From: Aequorivita soesokkakensis
GTDB lineage: Bacteria; Bacteroidota; Bacteroidia; Flavobacteriales; Flavobacteriaceae
Assembly: GCF_001641085.1 (NCBI RefSeq)
Contig: NZ_LXIE01000013.1
Location: forward strand, 1 to 56,463
Direction: 5' to 3'
Length of the DNA stretch: 56,463 nucleotides
Below are positions 42,941 to 51,143 of this stretch, one piece after another; position 1 is the first letter of the stretch, and the number at the start of each line of letters is the position of its first letter. The notes under the pieces are model-generated. The model was given only the letters and a program-made list of their open reading frames with translations, ran no database searches and was not told the DNA's origin. A program made the translations under genes and the position numbers.

Positions 42941-43393
42941 ATGATGAAGTTTACTGAAAAAATGACGAACAAATTAAACGAACTGTTAGAGAAAAATTAT
43001 GATGCTGAAAAGGGTTATAAAAAAGCTGCAGAGAATGTGGAAAACACAAAATTGAAGCAGTTCTTTAGCGAACAAGCGCAAAAGCGATATGATTTCGGCC
43101 ACGAATTAAAAACCGAAATTAAAAACTATGGCGAAACTCCTGAAAAAGGTGGAAGTGCCACGGGGGCAATGCACAGAACTTGGATGGATATTGAAACTGC
43201 GTTTTCTTCAAATAATGAAGAAACCATTTTAGAAGAAGTCCAAAAAGGCGAAAAAGCTGCAATTGAAGAGTATAACGAAGTGATTAAAGACACTACCTTA
43301 CCGCCAACAACGCAGAAAATTTTGACCAACCAGCGTGACACGATTAATACTGCATGGCAAAGTGCCAAGAACTTTGAAGCTGTAGTATCCTAA
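42941..43393 (+). CDS. DUF2383 (PA2169-type) four-helix-bundle protein
   Basis: A 150-residue helical protein of the ferritin-like DUF2383/PA2169 family. It shows LNELLEKNYDAEKGYKKAAE (about 12-31), RYDFGHELKTEI (about 49-60), AMHRTWMDIETAF and EEYNEVIKD; the His and Glu residues are spaced as in ferritin-like bundles, which might bind metals. Members are often stress-induced and of unknown function. It is a single-gene unit with its own terminator, and upstream (42760-42940) I see no clear promoter. Confidence 0.88.
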   Translation: MMKFTEKMTNKLNELLEKNYDAEKGYKKAAENVENTKLKQFFSEQAQKRYDFGHELKTEIKNYGETPEKGGSATGAMHRTWMDIETAFSSNNEETILEEVQKGEKAAIEEYNEVIKDTTLPPTTQKILTNQRDTINTAWQSAKNFEAVVS

Positions 43394-43419
43394 TAAATAA
43401 TCTTGAAAAAGAAGAAAAG

Positions 43420-43454
43420 AAAACCGTTTTCGGAACTCCCGGAAACGGTTTTTT
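43420..43454 (+). terminator. rho-independent terminator
   Basis: AAAACCGTTTTCGG pairs with CCGGAAACGGTTTT (one mismatch) around AACTC, then T-run. Confidence 0.9.
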
Positions 43455-43555
43455 ATTGTGAACAACTCGTGATAATTTAACTTCCCAAAAGCGGGAGGTT
43501 TTTCTATTTTTACCTCTTCACTAAAACTTATGTGAAACTTAATTCATAGCCCAAC

Positions 43556-43576
43556 ACTCATAACTCATAACTGCAA
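43556..43576. repeat. heptamer array abutting the dnaE start
   Basis: ACTCATA, ACTCATA and ACTGCAA end at the base just before the dnaE ATG (43577). Confidence 0.8.
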
Positions 43577-46500
43577 ATGTATTTAATCTTCGATACAGAA
43601 ACAACAGGTCTTCCCAAGCGCTTCAATGCTCCCGTGAGCGATAGCGATAATTGGCCGCGCTGTATCCAGATTGCGTGGCAATTGCATGATGCAATGGGTA
43701 ATTTGATTGAGCATCAGGATTATTTGGTACAGCCAGAAGGTTTCAATATTCCTTTTGATGCCGAAAAAATTCACGGAATTTCCACTGAATTGGCAACCGC
43801 CGAAGGAATTTCCTTGGAAGAAGTGGCAAGAAAATTTCATGCAGCACTTTCAAAAACGAAGTTTGTTGTTGGTCAAAATGTTGGGTTCGACGTAAATATT
43901 ATGGGCGCGGAATTTTTCCGATTGGGAATTGAAAATCCGCTTCCAAATATTCCAGTTTTAGATACCTGTACCGAAACCACCGCCCAACTTTGCCAGATTC
44001 CCGGCGGTCGCGGCGGAAAGTTTAAACTGCCAACGTTAACCGAACTTCACGAATTTTTGTTCAGCGAGCCTTTCGCCGAAGCCCACAACGCAACGGCAGA
44101 CGTTGAAGCAACAACACGTTGCTTTTTGGAATTGGTTCGCCGTCAGATTTTCACGAAAGAAGAATTGGATGTGCAGCCGGATTACTTCGAAAATTTTTCC
44201 GAAGAAAACCCGCAGACAATTCAATTAATTGGAATTGAACACATAAACCTCAAAAAAGCTTCGGAAAGAATCCGAAAGCAAATGCAGGATTCTTCGGAAA
44301 CTGAAAAAATTTCTTCAGAAGAAATAAAAGAAAACATTGCCACCTTGGAAGATGCTCCGTTTGTGCACCTTCACAACCATTCGCAGTTTTCAATTTTGCA
44401 ATCCACTTCCAGCACGTTGGATTTGGTAAACGCCGCAGTTGAGAACAATATGCCCGCAGTTGCCATCACCGATAGCGGAAATATGATGGGCGCATTTCAT
44501 TTTGTGCAGGCTGTTTCCAATTATAACAAATCCCTCGCAGATTTGCCAAAAAATGACGAAGGAGAAATTTCGGCACAACCCATAAAAGCAATTGTTGGAT
44601 GTGAATTTTTCGTCTGCGAAGACCATTTAAATAAAAATCACAAAGACAACGGCTATCAAATTGTGATGCTTGCCAAAAACAAAAACGGCTATCACAATTT
44701 GGCTAAAATGGCATCAATCGCTTACACCGAAGGTTTTTATTACGTGCCTCGGATTGATAAAAATATAGTTGAAAAATACAAAGAAGACATCATTGTTTTA
44801 ACGGGAAGCCTTTACGGCGAAGTGCCCGGAAAGATTTTAAATATTGGTGAAAATCAGGCAGAAGAAGCATTGCTTTGGTGGAAGGAAATGTTCGGTGAAG
44901 ATCTTTATGTGGAAGTGATGCGCCACGAGCAAGAAGACGAAAAGCGCGTCAATGATGTTTTGATTGAAATGGCGAAGCGCAACAATGTAAAACTTGTAGC
45001 CTGCAACAACACCTATTATATTAAGAAAGAAGATGCCAACGCACACGATATTTTACTGTGTGTAAAAGACGGTGAAAAGCAGGCAACGCCAATTGGCCGT
45101 GGTCGTGGTTATCGTTATGGCTTGCCAAACCAGGAATATTATTTCAAAAGTCAGGACGAAATGAAGGTTCTTTTCAAGGATCTTCCCGAAGCGATTTTGA
45201 ATATTGAAGAGGTTATTTCAAAAATCCAACCTTTCAGTTTGCACCGTGATGTTTTGCTGCCAAATTTCGGCATTCCACAAGAGTTTTTAAATACTGAAGA
45301 TATTGACGGTGGCAAGCGCGGTGAAAATGCCTATTTGCGGCATTTAACCTATGAAGGTGCAAAAAAACGTTACCCCGAATTGCTGGAAGTTTCTTATGAA
45401 GCATTAACGGATTTTGAAATTCCCGAAGTTGCCTCACAACGGGTAAAGGAAATAAAGCAACGATTGGATTTTGAACTAAGTGTAATCGCAAATACTGGCT
45501 ATCCCGGCTACTTTTTGATTGTACAGGATTTCATTGCCGAGGCTCGAAAAATGGGCGTTTCCGTGGGTCCGGGTCGTGGTTCGGCAGCGGGAAGCGCGGT
45601 GGCGTATTGTTTGGGCATAACCAATATTTGCCCGATTAAGTACGATCTGCTTTTTGAGCGTTTCCTAAATCCGGATCGTGTGAGTATGCCCGATATCGAT
45701 ATCGATTTTGATGACGAAGGCCGTAGCAAGGTTATGGATTACGTAATCAATAAATACGGCAGTAATCAAGTGGCGCAGATTATTACTTACGGAACTATGG
45801 CCGCAAAATCTTCCATTCGCGATACTGCAAGGGTGTTGGATTTGCCTTTAAATGAAGCTGATCGGATTTCGAAATTGATTCCAAATATGACCAAACTGAA
45901 CAAGATTTTCGGTTTGAGCGATGCGGAATTGCGAAGCCGTTTCCGAAGCGATGAGCTTCCGAAAGTGAACGAACTTTTAAACCTTTCCGAAGGAAGCGAT
46001 TTGGAAGCACAAACAATAAACCAAGCAAAAATACTTGAAGGTTCCGTTCGAAATACTGGAATCCACGCCTGTGGCGTGATTATTACACCGAGTGATATTA
46101 CTGATTTCGTTCCCGTTGCAACCGCAAAGGATTCAGATTTGTACGTTACCCAATTCGATAACTCGGTTGTGGAAAGTGCGGGTCTTTTGAAAATGGACTT
46201 CCTCGGTTTGAAAACGTTGACGCTTATAAAAGACACGGTAAAACTCGTAAAACACAAGCACAACATTGACCTCGATCCGGACAACTTTCCGCTCGATGAT
46301 GAAAAGACGTATGAACTTTTCCAAAGGGGAGATACCGTAGGAATTTTTCAATATGAATCTGCCGGAATGCAGAAATATATGAAGGAATTGAAGCCAACGG
46401 TCTTTGCGGATTTAATTGCGATGAACGCACTGTATCGCCCCGGCCCGATGGAATATATTCCAAGTTTCGTACGTAGAAAACACGGCGAGGAAGAAATTGA

Positions 46501-48007
46501 ATACGATCTTCCCGCAATGGAGGAGTATTTAAAGGAAACCTACGGAATTACGGTCTATCAAGAGCAGGTGATGCTTCTGTCGCAAAAGTTGGCAGGTTTC
46601 ACAAAAGGCGAAGCCGACGTTTTACGAAAGGCAATGGGGAAAAAGCAAAAAGCGGTACTCGATAAAATGAAGCCGCAGTTCGTAGCCCAAGCTTCGGAAA
46701 AAGGCCACGATGCCGAAAAACTTGAAAAAATCTGGAAGGATTGGGAAGCATTTGCGAGTTATGCTTTCAACAAATCCCACTCCACTTGTTACGCTTGGAT
46801 TGCTTATCAAACTGCCTATTTAAAAGCACATTACCCCGCGGAATATATGGCGGCGGTGCTGAGCAATAATATGAGCGACATAAAGCAGGTTACCTTTTTT
46901 ATGGACGAATGCAAGCGAATGGGCTTAAATGTTTTGGGTCCAGATGTGAACGAATCGTTTCATAAATTCACCGTAAATGATGAAGGAGCCGTTCGTTTTG
47001 GAATGGGCGCGGTGAAAGGCGTGGGCAGCAGTGCCGTAGCAACCATTGTTGAACATAGAAAAGATGGCAAATACAAATCTGTTTTTGATTTGGCAAAGCG
47101 AATCGATCTGCGTTCCGCAAATAAAAAAGCATTTGAAAATTTAGCTTTGGCTGGAGGTTTCGACAGTTTTGACACGCATCGTGCACAATATTTGCACGAC
47201 GATGGCGATGGCGTTATGTTTATTGAAAAAGTACTTCGTTATGCAGCAAAATATCAAGAAACGCAGAATTCTTCACAGGTAAGTTTATTTGGCGATGCCA
47301 GTGAAGTGCAAATTCCCGAACCCGAAGTTCCCCCGTGTGAGGAATGGGGAACGATGAAGAAACTGAAACAGGAACGCGAAGTGGTTGGCGTATATATTTC
47401 TGGTCATCCATTGGATGATTTCAAAATTGAAATGAAAAGTTTCACTAATTGCAAGGTTTCGCATTTTAATCATTTAGAAGATTACCTCAATAAAGAAATG
47501 TGTTTTGGAGGCGTTGTTAGTGATGTGCAACATCGCGAATCTAAAGCTGGAAAAGGCTGGGCCATTTTCACTGTTGAAGATTATGAGGACAGTTATGATT
47601 TCAAAATTTTTGGCGAAGAATATCTAAAATGGCGCCATTTCTTAGTTCCAAATTCCTTCATTTATGGGCGTGTTTTTGTGAAAGAAGGTTGGACAAATCG
47701 CGATACTGGAAAAAAAGGCGAGCCGCGACTTCAGTATAACAGCATTCAATTGCTTCACGATGTAATGGAAACCCACGGGAAAAAGCTTACGCTCACAATT
47801 CCTTTAAACGATTTAAAAGATGAAAAGATCAATTCGCTTAAAAACCTTGTAAAAACTCATAAAGGTGAAAAGCAGTTGTTTTTTGTGGTTTATGAAAATG
47901 AGGAAAAAATCCATTTAACAATGCCCAGCAGGAAACATAAAATCAATATTTCAAAGGAATTATTGGATGAACTGGAACGCGAGCAGTTAAGTTATAAACT
48001 AAACTGA
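43577..48007 (+). CDS. dnaE: DNA polymerase III alpha subunit with N-terminal DnaQ-like exonuclease domain
   Basis: The main replicative polymerase, 1476 residues. Residues 1-200 form a DEDDh 3'-5' exonuclease domain: FDTETTGL (5-12, Exo I), VGQNVGFDVNIM (Exo II) and AHNATADVEAT (Exo III), giving built-in proofreading. A linker leads to the PHP domain (FVHLHNHSQFS, near 265), then the C-family polymerase core with GPGRGSAAGS and PDIDIDFDD (about 705-713; the two metal Asp residues). A tudor/OB region (near 1330) follows. The fusion is a known arrangement in Bacteroidetes. The ATG directly follows a heptamer array. Confidence 0.95.
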   Translation: MYLIFDTETTGLPKRFNAPVSDSDNWPRCIQIAWQLHDAMGNLIEHQDYLVQPEGFNIPFDAEKIHGISTELATAEGISLEEVARKFHAALSKTKFVVGQNVGFDVNIMGAEFFRLGIENPLPNIPVLDTCTETTAQLCQIPGGRGGKFKLPTLTELHEFLFSEPFAEAHNATADVEATTRCFLELVRRQIFTKEELDVQPDYFENFSEENPQTIQLIGIEHINLKKASERIRKQMQDSSETEKISSEEIKENIATLEDAPFVHLHNHSQFSILQSTSSTLDLVNAAVENNMPAVAITDSGNMMGAFHFVQAVSNYNKSLADLPKNDEGEISAQPIKAIVGCEFFVCEDHLNKNHKDNGYQIVMLAKNKNGYHNLAKMASIAYTEGFYYVPRIDKNIVEKYKEDIIVLTGSLYGEVPGKILNIGENQAEEALLWWKEMFGEDLYVEVMRHEQEDEKRVNDVLIEMAKRNNVKLVACNNTYYIKKEDANAHDILLCVKDGEKQATPIGRGRGYRYGLPNQEYYFKSQDEMKVLFKDLPEAILNIEEVISKIQPFSLHRDVLLPNFGIPQEFLNTEDIDGGKRGENAYLRHLTYEGAKKRYPELLEVSYEALTDFEIPEVASQRVKEIKQRLDFELSVIANTGYPGYFLIVQDFIAEARKMGVSVGPGRGSAAGSAVAYCLGITNICPIKYDLLFERFLNPDRVSMPDIDIDFDDEGRSKVMDYVINKYGSNQVAQIITYGTMAAKSSIRDTARVLDLPLNEADRISKLIPNMTKLNKIFGLSDAELRSRFRSDELPKVNELLNLSEGSDLEAQTINQAKILEGSVRNTGIHACGVIITPSDITDFVPVATAKDSDLYVTQFDNSVVESAGLLKMDFLGLKTLTLIKDTVKLVKHKHNIDLDPDNFPLDDEKTYELFQRGDTVGIFQYESAGMQKYMKELKPTVFADLIAMNALYRPGPMEYIPSFVRRKHGEEEIEYDLPAMEEYLKETYGITVYQEQVMLLSQKLAGFTKGEADVLRKAMGKKQKAVLDKMKPQFVAQASEKGHDAEKLEKIWKDWEAFASYAFNKSHSTCYAWIAYQTAYLKAHYPAEYMAAVLSNNMSDIKQVTFFMDECKRMGLNVLGPDVNESFHKFTVNDEGAVRFGMGAVKGVGSSAVATIVEHRKDGKYKSVFDLAKRIDLRSANKKAFENLALAGGFDSFDTHRAQYLHDDGDGVMFIEKVLRYAAKYQETQNSSQVSLFGDASEVQIPEPEVPPCEEWGTMKKLKQEREVVGVYISGHPLDDFKIEMKSFTNCKVSHFNHLEDYLNKEMCFGGVVSDVQHRESKAGKGWAIFTVEDYEDSYDFKIFGEEYLKWRHFLVPNSFIYGRVFVKEGWTNRDTGKKGEPRLQYNSIQLLHDVMETHGKKLTLTIPLNDLKDEKINSLKNLVKTHKGEKQLFFVVYENEEKIHLTMPSRKHKINISKELLDELEREQLSYKLN

Positions 48008-48019
48008 CAACTTCCTTTA

Positions 48020-48047
48020 CCCAAGAACCAAGAGCTAACAACCAACA
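48020..48047. repeat. heptamer array, four units
   Basis: CCCAAGA, ACCAAGA, GCTAACA and ACCAACA in exact 7-base steps, starting 13 bases after the dnaE stop. Confidence 0.7.
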
Positions 48048-48116
48048 ATAAAAATAAACAATACAATCATTTCCTAAACATATATTAAGAGCAGGGGATT
48101 TCGTGTAAAATTTAAC

Positions 48117-48124
48117 TATTTTTG
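48117..48124 (+). promoter_or_regulatory. -7 promoter box of trxA
   Basis: TATTTTTG fits TAnnTTTG, 22 bases before the ATG. Confidence 0.65.
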
Positions 48125-48146
48125 ACATTCATTAAAAACAAAGATT

Positions 48147-48464
48147 ATGGCATTAGAAATAACAGACGCAACATTTGAAGAAACGGTTTTAAAAAGCGAC
48201 AAACCGGTATTGGTTGACTTTTGGGCAGCCTGGTGCGGACCATGCCGAATGGTAGGGCCCATCATTGAAGAAATAAGCAAAGAATATGACGGTAAAGCCG
48301 TTGTAGGAAAAGTAGATGTGGATGCAAACCAAGAGTTTGCCGCAAAATATGGAGTTCGTAATATTCCAACCGTTTTGGTTTTTCAAAATGGCGAAGTAGT
48401 GGGCCGCCAAGTGGGCGTTGCTCCTAAAAACGTTTACGCAGAAGCGATTGATTCCCTTTTGTAA
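48147..48464 (+). CDS. trxA: thioredoxin
   Basis: A 105-residue cytosolic thioredoxin with the active site W29-C30-G-P-C33, preceded by VLVDFWAAW, and with the cis-proline region VRNIPTVLVF (about 71-80). Full length, no signal peptide. It reduces disulfides in cytosolic proteins. It has its own promoter and terminator. Its usual reductant, a thioredoxin reductase, is not encoded here, since the flavoprotein at 31.4 kb lacks the CxxC. Confidence 0.96.
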   Translation: MALEITDATFEETVLKSDKPVLVDFWAAWCGPCRMVGPIIEEISKEYDGKAVVGKVDVDANQEFAAKYGVRNIPTVLVFQNGEVVGRQVGVAPKNVYAEAIDSLL

Positions 48465-48491
48465 TATATTTGAAAAAAGAAAAATTAAAAC

Positions 48492-48522
48492 AAAAAGGCT
48501 TGGCGTATTGCTGAGCCTTTTT
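48492..48522 (+). terminator. rho-independent terminator of trxA
   Basis: AAAAAGGCT pairs with AGCCTTTTT around a 13-base loop. Confidence 0.88.
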
Positions 48523-48544
48523 CTATATTAGTAAAAATGTCTGG

Positions 48545-48607
48545 TCGAGCGCAGTCGAGACCTCTTTTTGAAAAACAAGCTTATAAAAACCTCTCGACTG
48601 CGCTCGA
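48545..48607. repeat. REP-like inverted pair TCGAGCGCAGTCGAGA
   Basis: TCGAGCGCAGTCGAGA (48545-48560) and its exact reverse complement (48592-48607) flank a 31-base loop. The same core lies inside leuS at 9798-9819, and a diverged copy (TGACTGCGCTCAGGG) lies at 49651-49665 before the DUF58 gene. Confidence 0.88.
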
Positions 48608-48625
48608 GGGGACACACCGAAAACT

Positions 48626-49171
48626 ATGGAAAAAACGAATAAAATACAAGATAAAATAGATGGCAAATTATTAGAAGAGCGCAAGGTTTTCCTTTGGGGA
48701 ATGGTTGATGACAAAAGTGCCCGCCACGTTGTTGATCGTTTAATGTATCTAGATGCATTGAGCCACGACGAAATTAAATTTTACATAAACAGCCCGGGGG
48801 GCTATGTTACTTCCGGATTTTCAATTTATGACACAATTAAAGAAATAAAAAGCCCAGTTTCAACAATTTGTACTGGCTTGGCAGCTTCAATGGGAAGCAT
48901 TTTGCTTTCAGCAGGTGAAAAAGGAAAACGATTTATTCAGCCTCATGCCCGTGTAATGATTCATCAGCCAAGCGGTGGCGCAAGAGGTGTTGCCAGCGAT
49001 ATTGAAATTACGGCGCAGGAAATTTTGAAAACAAAAGAAATTAGCGCGCGGATTTTAGCTGAAAATTGTGGCCAAAAATTTGAAAAAGTAATGAAGGATT
49101 TTAACCGCGATCATTGGATGAGCGCAGAAGAATCTGTGGAATACGGGATAGTGGATAAAATTTTAAAATAA
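48626..49171 (+). CDS. ClpP-family serine peptidase
   Basis: A 181-residue ClpP-like protein. The catalytic triad is present: S88 in LAASMGS, H113 in VMIHQPSGG, and an Asp near 162 in FNRDHWMSAEE. INSPGGYVTSGFSIYDTI matches the family's oxyanion region. The N-terminus is unlike standard ClpP, which suggests a paralogue beside a canonical ClpP elsewhere, so I give no symbol. It probably forms degradative barrels with a Clp ATPase. It is followed six bases later by the NlpE-like lipoprotein gene. Confidence 0.9.
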   Translation: MEKTNKIQDKIDGKLLEERKVFLWGMVDDKSARHVVDRLMYLDALSHDEIKFYINSPGGYVTSGFSIYDTIKEIKSPVSTICTGLAASMGSILLSAGEKGKRFIQPHARVMIHQPSGGARGVASDIEITAQEILKTKEISARILAENCGQKFEKVMKDFNRDHWMSAEESVEYGIVDKILK

Positions 49172-49177
49172 TATATT

Positions 49178-49645
49178 ATGAAAAAATCAATAGTATTAGT
49201 TGCTGTTATTGCAACGTTTATATTCGGGTGCAAAAATGGCGAGAAGAATGAAATCTCTTCCGAAGAAAACATTGAAAACGTAGAAGCTTCTTCAACAGAA
49301 ATGGATTCGCACAATTCAGAAAATTCGTTGGATTGGCTTGGGGTTTACGAAGGCACTATTCCGTGTGCGGATTGCGAGGGAATAAAAACTACTTTGGAAT
49401 TTAGAAACGACAACACTTTTACGCTTTGGCAAACTTATATGGGCAAAACGGAAGGCGAAAGTGATTTCAAAGAAAACGGAACCTATGTTTGGGACGAAAC
49501 CGGTTCAAAGGTACTTTTGAATGGTGAAAGCCAAACCCTTCAGTATAAAGTGGGCGAAAACCAATTGTGGATGCTAGATAAATCTGGCAACACAATTGAA
49601 GGAGATATGGCCGCTATGTATATTCTGAAGAAAAAAGCAGAATAA
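49178..49645 (+). CDS. NlpE-like copper-resistance lipoprotein
   Basis: A 155-residue lipoprotein (lipobox IFGC, Cys15) with an acidic Ser/Glu-rich linker and an NlpE N-terminal-type beta barrel. The signature GVYEGTIPCADCEGIKT contains the CxxC pair seen in NlpE proteins. In enterobacteria NlpE senses envelope stress and copper; in Bacteroidetes the short form is usually called copper-resistance protein. It probably shares a transcript with the ClpP-like gene. Confidence 0.88.
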   Translation: MKKSIVLVAVIATFIFGCKNGEKNEISSEENIENVEASSTEMDSHNSENSLDWLGVYEGTIPCADCEGIKTTLEFRNDNTFTLWQTYMGKTEGESDFKENGTYVWDETGSKVLLNGESQTLQYKVGENQLWMLDKSGNTIEGDMAAMYILKKKAE

Positions 49646-49650
49646 TCCTC

Positions 49651-49665
49651 TGACTGCGCTCAGGG
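49651..49665. repeat. diverged REP-like core
   Basis: TGACTGCGCTCAGGG, related to the TCGACTGCGCTCGA element, sits in the short gap before the DUF58 gene, whose ATG follows seven bases later. Confidence 0.6.
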
Positions 49666-49672
49666 TGACTGG

Positions 49673-50602
49673 ATGAATATAGAGAAAGAAATAAACGAGA
49701 TTACGGGTTTTAAAAATCTTGAACTGCTTGCAAAACAAGTGGTTGAAGGGTTTATTTCTGGGCTCCATAAAAGTCCGTTTCACGGATTTTCAGCAGAATT
49801 TGCAGAGCATAAAATCTACAATAATGGCGAAAGCACCAAGCATATAGACTGGAAGCTTTTCGCTAAAACGGACAAACTTTATACAAAGCGCTACGAAGAA
49901 GAGACCAATTTGCGTTGCCATTTGATTGTTGATAATAGTAGCTCGATGCACTATCCAAAACTGAAACAGTTCAACATAAATTCTTTGAACAAAATTGGTT
50001 TTTCGGTGTTGGCATCCGCGGCAATTATGAACTTGATGAAACGACAACGCGATGCTGTCGGGTTGAGTGTTTATAGTGATGAATATGAATTTTATGCTTC
50101 GGAAAAAGGAAGTGAGCGACACCACCAAATGTTGCTTCAGAAGTTGAATGAAGCTTTACTTTCTTCCCAAGAAAAAACCGAAACCAAAACATACGAGCAC
50201 TTGCATTTAATTGCTGAAAAGCTAAAACGCCGCTCTTTGGTTTTCCTTTTTACAGATATGTTTCAAAGTGACGCCGAAGCGGAAAAACTTTTTGAGGCAC
50301 TTCAGCATTTAAAGTATAATAAACACGAAGTCATACTTTTTCATACTTTCGACAAAAAGCGGGAGGTAAATTTTGATTTTAACAATCGTCCAAAGCGTTT
50401 TGTTGATGTTGAAACGGGCGAATTTATAAATCTTTACGCGGATAATATTAAAGAACAATACGAAAAAGGGGTGCAGGAATATTTTAAGGAGCTTCAACTG
50501 CGCTGCGCACAATACAGAATAAAGTACGTTCTGACCGACATTAATGAAAGTTTCAACAAGATTTTGACAACCTATTTAGTGGAGCGTCAGAAGTTTGGAT
50601 AA
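49673..50602 (+). CDS. DUF58 domain protein (MoxR-associated)
   Basis: A 309-residue cytosolic DUF58 protein. The domain is recognised by GLHKSPFHGFSAEFAEHKIY (about 30-49), STKHIDWKLFAKTDKLYTKRY (about 56-76) and a vWA-like fold with the MIDAS-type LIVDNSSSM (about 84-92). DUF58 genes usually pair with a MoxR AAA+ ATPase and BatA/BatB-type vWA genes, which are not next to it here. It probably acts in envelope or stress assembly with MoxR. Confidence 0.9.
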   Translation: MNIEKEINEITGFKNLELLAKQVVEGFISGLHKSPFHGFSAEFAEHKIYNNGESTKHIDWKLFAKTDKLYTKRYEEETNLRCHLIVDNSSSMHYPKLKQFNINSLNKIGFSVLASAAIMNLMKRQRDAVGLSVYSDEYEFYASEKGSERHHQMLLQKLNEALLSSQEKTETKTYEHLHLIAEKLKRRSLVFLFTDMFQSDAEAEKLFEALQHLKYNKHEVILFHTFDKKREVNFDFNNRPKRFVDVETGEFINLYADNIKEQYEKGVQEYFKELQLRCAQYRIKYVLTDINESFNKILTTYLVERQKFG

Positions 50603-50627
50603 AAATTATTATTTTTTAAAAAAATAG

Positions 50628-50658
50628 TTTGCGAAAATGAAATGGAGTGGTATATTTG
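50628..50658 (+). promoter_or_regulatory. full promoter of the tRNA-Asp transcript
   Basis: TTTG (50628-50631), 19 bases, TATATTTG (50651-50658). The transcript would have a leader of about 100 bases before the tRNA, containing the hairpin CCCAAC-TGTT-GTTGGG (50719-50734). Confidence 0.75.
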
Positions 50659-50761
50659 CCACCGCTTAATACGGCAAGGGAGCAATTCCAAAATGTATGG
50701 TAACAAATTTTCACTTTGCCCAACTGTTGTTGGGGTCTTTCGAAAGTTAGATTGAAAACTT

Positions 50762-50835
50762 GGTCTGGTAGTTCAGTTGGTTAGAATACCTGCCTGTCAC
50801 GCAGGGGGTCGCGAGTTCGAGTCTCGTCCAGACCG
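50762..50835 (+). tRNA. tRNA-Asp (GUC)
   Basis: The 74-base cloverleaf is complete. Acceptor GGTCTGG pairs with CCAGACC; D stem GTTC/GAAT; anticodon stem CCTGC/GCAGG with loop CTGTCAC, giving anticodon GTC at 50796-50798; T stem GCGAG pairs with CTCGT through one G-T pair around TTCGAGT. The discriminator is G (50835), the normal tRNA-Asp identity base. CCA is not encoded. It stands alone, with a promoter 104 bases upstream and a terminator about 60 bases downstream. Confidence 0.97.
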
Positions 50836-50894
50836 CAACAAGATGTTGTGTTGAGTCACTTAAAGGTGGCTTGTGGTTTAGAAATAGACCGATG

Positions 50895-50926
50895 AGAAGC
50901 TTTTCCTAATGGAGAGGCTTTTTTTG
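50895..50926 (+). terminator. terminator of the tRNA-Asp transcript
   Basis: GAAGCTTTTCC-TAAT-GGAGAGGCTTT, a bulged stem followed by a T-run. From 50927 to 51089 I see nothing beyond T-rich DNA. Confidence 0.75.
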
Positions 50927-51089
50927 TTTTTGGGTGTTATCTCTTTGGTTTCTTTTAAAGTTACTCCAAAAAAGGTGTGTTTTTCGACTTCTCTTTTACA
51001 AATTGTTTTTATTGCAACTTCAATAGTGCGCGAAAAGGTAAGAACATCCCCACATTAGTGTGATTTCCTCAAAATCAACCGATCATAAG

Positions 51090-51120
51090 TTTGCTTCAAA
51101 GCGGAATAATTTTATTTTTG
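51090..51120 (+). promoter_or_regulatory. full promoter of gldJ
   Basis: TTTG (51090-51093), 19 bases, TATTTTTG (51113-51120), followed by the ATG at 51144. The promoter lies inside a longer in-frame ORF, which supports the later start. Confidence 0.75.
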
Positions 51121-51143
51121 ACACTCATAAAACCACTAGTTTG

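Noticed and set aside
43577-44200. Separate dnaQ/exonuclease gene
   Set aside because: The exonuclease domain is in one uninterrupted frame with dnaE, a fusion usual in Bacteroidetes.
51060-51143. N-terminal extension of gldJ
   Set aside because: It contains the promoter boxes and would bury the lipoprotein signal peptide; ATG 51144 fits.
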